Of a stretch of DNA of 7,307 nt, positions 5,127 through 7,307 are shown piece after piece. Every line of letters starts with the position of its first letter. The stretch's first letter is position 1. Below the pieces are notes generated by a model. That model was not told the origin of the DNA, searched no databases, and saw only the letters and a list, made by a program, of their open reading frames with translations. Position numbers and translations under genes: made by a program. The stretch spans positions 1-7,307 of the forward strand of contig JAICTW010000115.1 of NCBI GenBank assembly GCA_025936195.1, written 5' to 3'. This DNA is from Flavisolibacter sp. (GTDB lineage Bacteria > Bacteroidota > Bacteroidia > Chitinophagales > Chitinophagaceae).

Positions 5127-5154
5127 TGTTTTAGAATTTACGTAGTTACCAATC

Positions 5155-5162
5155 TATCTTTA
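5155..5162 (+). promoter_or_regulatory. Possible -7 element for the receptor gene
   Basis: TATCTTTA matches the Bacteroidota -7 consensus TAnnTTTG except at the last base. It lies 13 bases before the ATG at 5176, so the leader would be very short. No well-spaced -33 TTG is present. The 49-base divergent gap must hold the control sites for both this gene and the small protein unless one of the promoters lies inside a coding region. Confidence 0.2.
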
Positions 5163-5175
5163 TACTACAGTTTCT

Positions 5176-7275
5176 ATGCCATACCAAAAATTCAACCTGA
5201 AAAATTCTTCATCGCTGCTGATCTGTTTCCTTGCCTTTCATTTTTTGCAGGCACAACAAAACAGCGATACCATTCGTCACACGCAATTGCCCGATGTTAT
5301 CATTAAAGCATTTGAACAAAACCGAAGCCGGTTACATGTACCCGCATCCATCAATGTGATCAATAAGGAATCACTGAATTTATTTAATCCCACATCTATT
5401 GTTGAGGCTGTGAACACAACTCCAGGTGTTCGAATGGAAGAACGTTCGCCGGGAAGCTATCGTTTCAATATTCGCGGAAGTTCTTTGCGTTCGCCTTTTG
5501 GTGTGCGAAATGTAAAAGTGTATTACAATGACATTCCTATCACTGATCCTGGCGGACAAACGTATTTGAATGAATTGGGCTATTACAATTTTAATTCGAT
5601 TGAAATCATAAAAGGTCCCGCCAGCAGTTTATATGGGGCTGGAACCGGCGGCGCTTTATTAATTGAAAGCATGAACCAGAATGAACAGGCAGGAATTACT
5701 TCAGAATATTCTAACGGTAGTTATGGTCTTCAGAATATTTATGTATCGCTTTCAACAGGGTCGCAAAAATTGGTAAGCCGTGGTACGTTTCAGCATCAGG
5801 TAAGCGATGGTTACAGAGATCAGTCTTCTTTGCGAAGAGATGTGCATAGCTGGACAGGTTTGTTTAAGATGAATGAAAATAAATTTTTGAAAGTTTCTTA
5901 TTTATATGGCGATCTTTTTTATGAAACTCCCGGCGCTTTAACCAAAGCAGAATATGATGCCAATCCCAGAGCAGCAAGGTCCGCAGGTGGAGGATTTCCC
6001 AGCGCAGAAGAAGCAAAAGCATCGGTACGACAACGCCTGTTTGTAACCGGACTTTCCTATACACAGCATTTTGCACCCAAATGGGAAAACAAAAGTGTTT
6101 TATACGGCATGTTTACTGAATTAAAAAATCCGGCCATTCGTAATTATGGAAAAAATTCCGAGCCGCATGTAGGAGGCAGAACACTATTCACTTATACACA
6201 ACCGTTGCATCAATCTCTTTTCAATTTTATTATTGGTGGCGAATGGCAGGAAGGATTCAGTTCGGTTGCCATTCATAAAAATGTAAATGGAAGTCCTGAT
6301 TCTTTGCAGACCTATGATGAAATTCACAATCGTCAGCAATTCATTTTTTCACAGGCATCGTTAGATGTAAAAGGATGGACATTCACCGGAGGAGCAAGCT
6401 GGAACTGGTCAAACATCCGCTTTGAACGATTTACGCCAGCAGCACTTGGTTTTCAAAAAAGAAAATTCAACAATCAAATTGCTCCGCGTTTTGCAGTGAT
6501 GAAGAAATTGAAAACACAGTATAATGATATCAACATCTACTCAAGTATTTCGAAAGGATTTTCTCCGCCAACAAGAGATGAATTGGTACCTACAGGCAGT
6601 GCCATCAACCTTGGTTTAAATCCGGAAGAAGGTGTGAATTATGACATCGGTGTAAAGGCAAAATTTGCCAATAAACTTTATATAGATGTTGATGCGTTTT
6701 TGTTTGAATTGAATCATGCTATCGTGCAAAGGCGTGATGCAGGTGGCGGCGATTATTACCTCAATAGCGGGAAAACCAACCAGCATGGAATTGAAACCTA
6801 TGTAAGTTATCCTTTGCTGCAGGGAAAAGGATTAGAACAAAGTTTATTTTGGATCAGCCATACCTGGCATGATTTCCATTACAAAGAATTCAAACAATTG
6901 ACCAGTGATTTCTCAGGTAAACAAATGCCGGGAGATGCAAAGCATACTGTTTCAACAGGAATTGATATAACTACAACAAAGGGTTTATATGCAGCCATTA
7001 CTGAATACTACAGTGGAAAAATTCCGCTAAATGATGCCAACACTGCTTTTGCTGATGCTTACAATATTTTAGGCGTTAAGATCGGATACCAAAAATGGAT
7101 TAGCAACAAATGGAGGTTGCGATTGAATGCAGGCGTTGACAATTTGCTCAATGAAAAATACAGCTTGGGTAATGATCTGAATGCCTTTGGCGGAAGATAT
7201 TACAATGCTGCACCAGAAAGAAACTATTATGTGAGTGTATTGGTGCAATGGGTGAGTAAGAAGGTGTTTTTATAA
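5176..7275 (+). CDS. TonB-dependent outer-membrane receptor
   Basis: The 699-residue protein starts with a signal peptide (about 1-26, hydrophobic LLICFLAFHF, cleavage likely after FLQA). A TonB-box-like stretch LPDVIIKAF (38-46) follows, then a plug domain (about 50-165) with SINVINKESL, the conserved FNIRGSSLRSPFG (97-109) and IEIIKGPASSLYGAGTGGAL (142-161). The rest (about 170-699) is a beta-barrel, ending with the family's C-terminal block around NLLNEKYSLGND and NAAPERNYYVSVLVQW. Such receptors import scarce ligands (siderophores, metals, cofactors) across the outer membrane using TonB energy. The N-terminal carboxypeptidase-like domain of SusC proteins is absent and no SusD gene follows, so a FecA/siderophore-type receptor is more likely than a glycan importer. 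The ligand cannot be read from the sequence. Seven residues (VSKKVFL) extend past the usual barrel-ending aromatic strand. It appears complete and monocistronic within the window. Confidence 0.95.
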   Translation: MPYQKFNLKNSSSLLICFLAFHFLQAQQNSDTIRHTQLPDVIIKAFEQNRSRLHVPASINVINKESLNLFNPTSIVEAVNTTPGVRMEERSPGSYRFNIRGSSLRSPFGVRNVKVYYNDIPITDPGGQTYLNELGYYNFNSIEIIKGPASSLYGAGTGGALLIESMNQNEQAGITSEYSNGSYGLQNIYVSLSTGSQKLVSRGTFQHQVSDGYRDQSSLRRDVHSWTGLFKMNENKFLKVSYLYGDLFYETPGALTKAEYDANPRAARSAGGGFPSAEEAKASVRQRLFVTGLSYTQHFAPKWENKSVLYGMFTELKNPAIRNYGKNSEPHVGGRTLFTYTQPLHQSLFNFIIGGEWQEGFSSVAIHKNVNGSPDSLQTYDEIHNRQQFIFSQASLDVKGWTFTGGASWNWSNIRFERFTPAALGFQKRKFNNQIAPRFAVMKKLKTQYNDINIYSSISKGFSPPTRDELVPTGSAINLGLNPEEGVNYDIGVKAKFANKLYIDVDAFLFELNHAIVQRRDAGGGDYYLNSGKTNQHGIETYVSYPLLQGKGLEQSLFWISHTWHDFHYKEFKQLTSDFSGKQMPGDAKHTVSTGIDITTTKGLYAAITEYYSGKIPLNDANTAFADAYNILGVKIGYQKWISNKWRLRLNAGVDNLLNEKYSLGNDLNAFGGRYYNAAPERNYYVSVLVQWVSKKVFL

Positions 7276-7307
7276 GATCAAAAAAAATAAAAATCCCGCT
7301 TCATCAG

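Noticed and set aside
1..7307. CRISPR array, insertion sequence, prophage or defence system
   Set aside because: There are no regularly spaced direct repeats with unique spacers, no transposase, integrase or nuclease motifs, and no phage genes in the window.

Overview
The window looks like a chromosomal segment from a Bacteroidota bacterium, most likely of the Chitinophagaceae/Sphingobacteria type. The reasons are: AT-rich intergenic DNA with few Shine-Dalgarno sites; a LytS-type kinase paired with a LytTR regulator; a DUF4382-type lipoprotein with a short 'CKKE' N-terminus; a TonB-dependent receptor; and intergenic repeats of a kind I recall from this phylum (a 'CCTGAAGGGATGACAT' element, a 'CCCTAAATCCCTCC' palindrome and a heptameric AGTTTGC array). 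No database search was possible, so family names rest on motif recognition.

Layout. Positions 1-511 hold no large gene. They contain a cluster of inverted repeat elements (about 94-267) and a minus-strand reading frame for a 32-residue membrane peptide (279-377) with an unusually good Shine-Dalgarno. Next, on the plus strand, come a LiaF-like membrane protein (512-1324) and a 250-base spacer with a degenerate 7-bp tandem array. These are followed by a tight three-gene operon (1575-3712): a DUF4288 protein, a LytS-family histidine kinase with a TTG start 4 bases after the preceding stop, and a LytTR response regulator overlapping the kinase by 26 bases. A palindromic element and a perfect 16-bp hairpin terminator separate this operon from a convergent minus-strand lipoprotein gene (3891-4706). 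Further right, a minus-strand gene for a 68-residue polar disordered protein (4920-5126) diverges from a complete TonB-dependent outer-membrane receptor (5176-7275), with only 49 bases between the two starts.

How they may work together. The LiaF-like protein beside a two-component system resembles the Firmicute LiaF-LiaS-LiaR envelope-stress module, but here the kinase and regulator are of the LytS/LytTR type and a DUF4288 gene leads the operon. This is the most interesting grouping, although the functional link is inferred from position and family only. The lipoprotein, the small polar protein and the receptor show no clear functional tie to it. I did not find a convincing wholly new system. 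The best leads are the tiny membrane peptide, the Lia-like module and the repeat elements.
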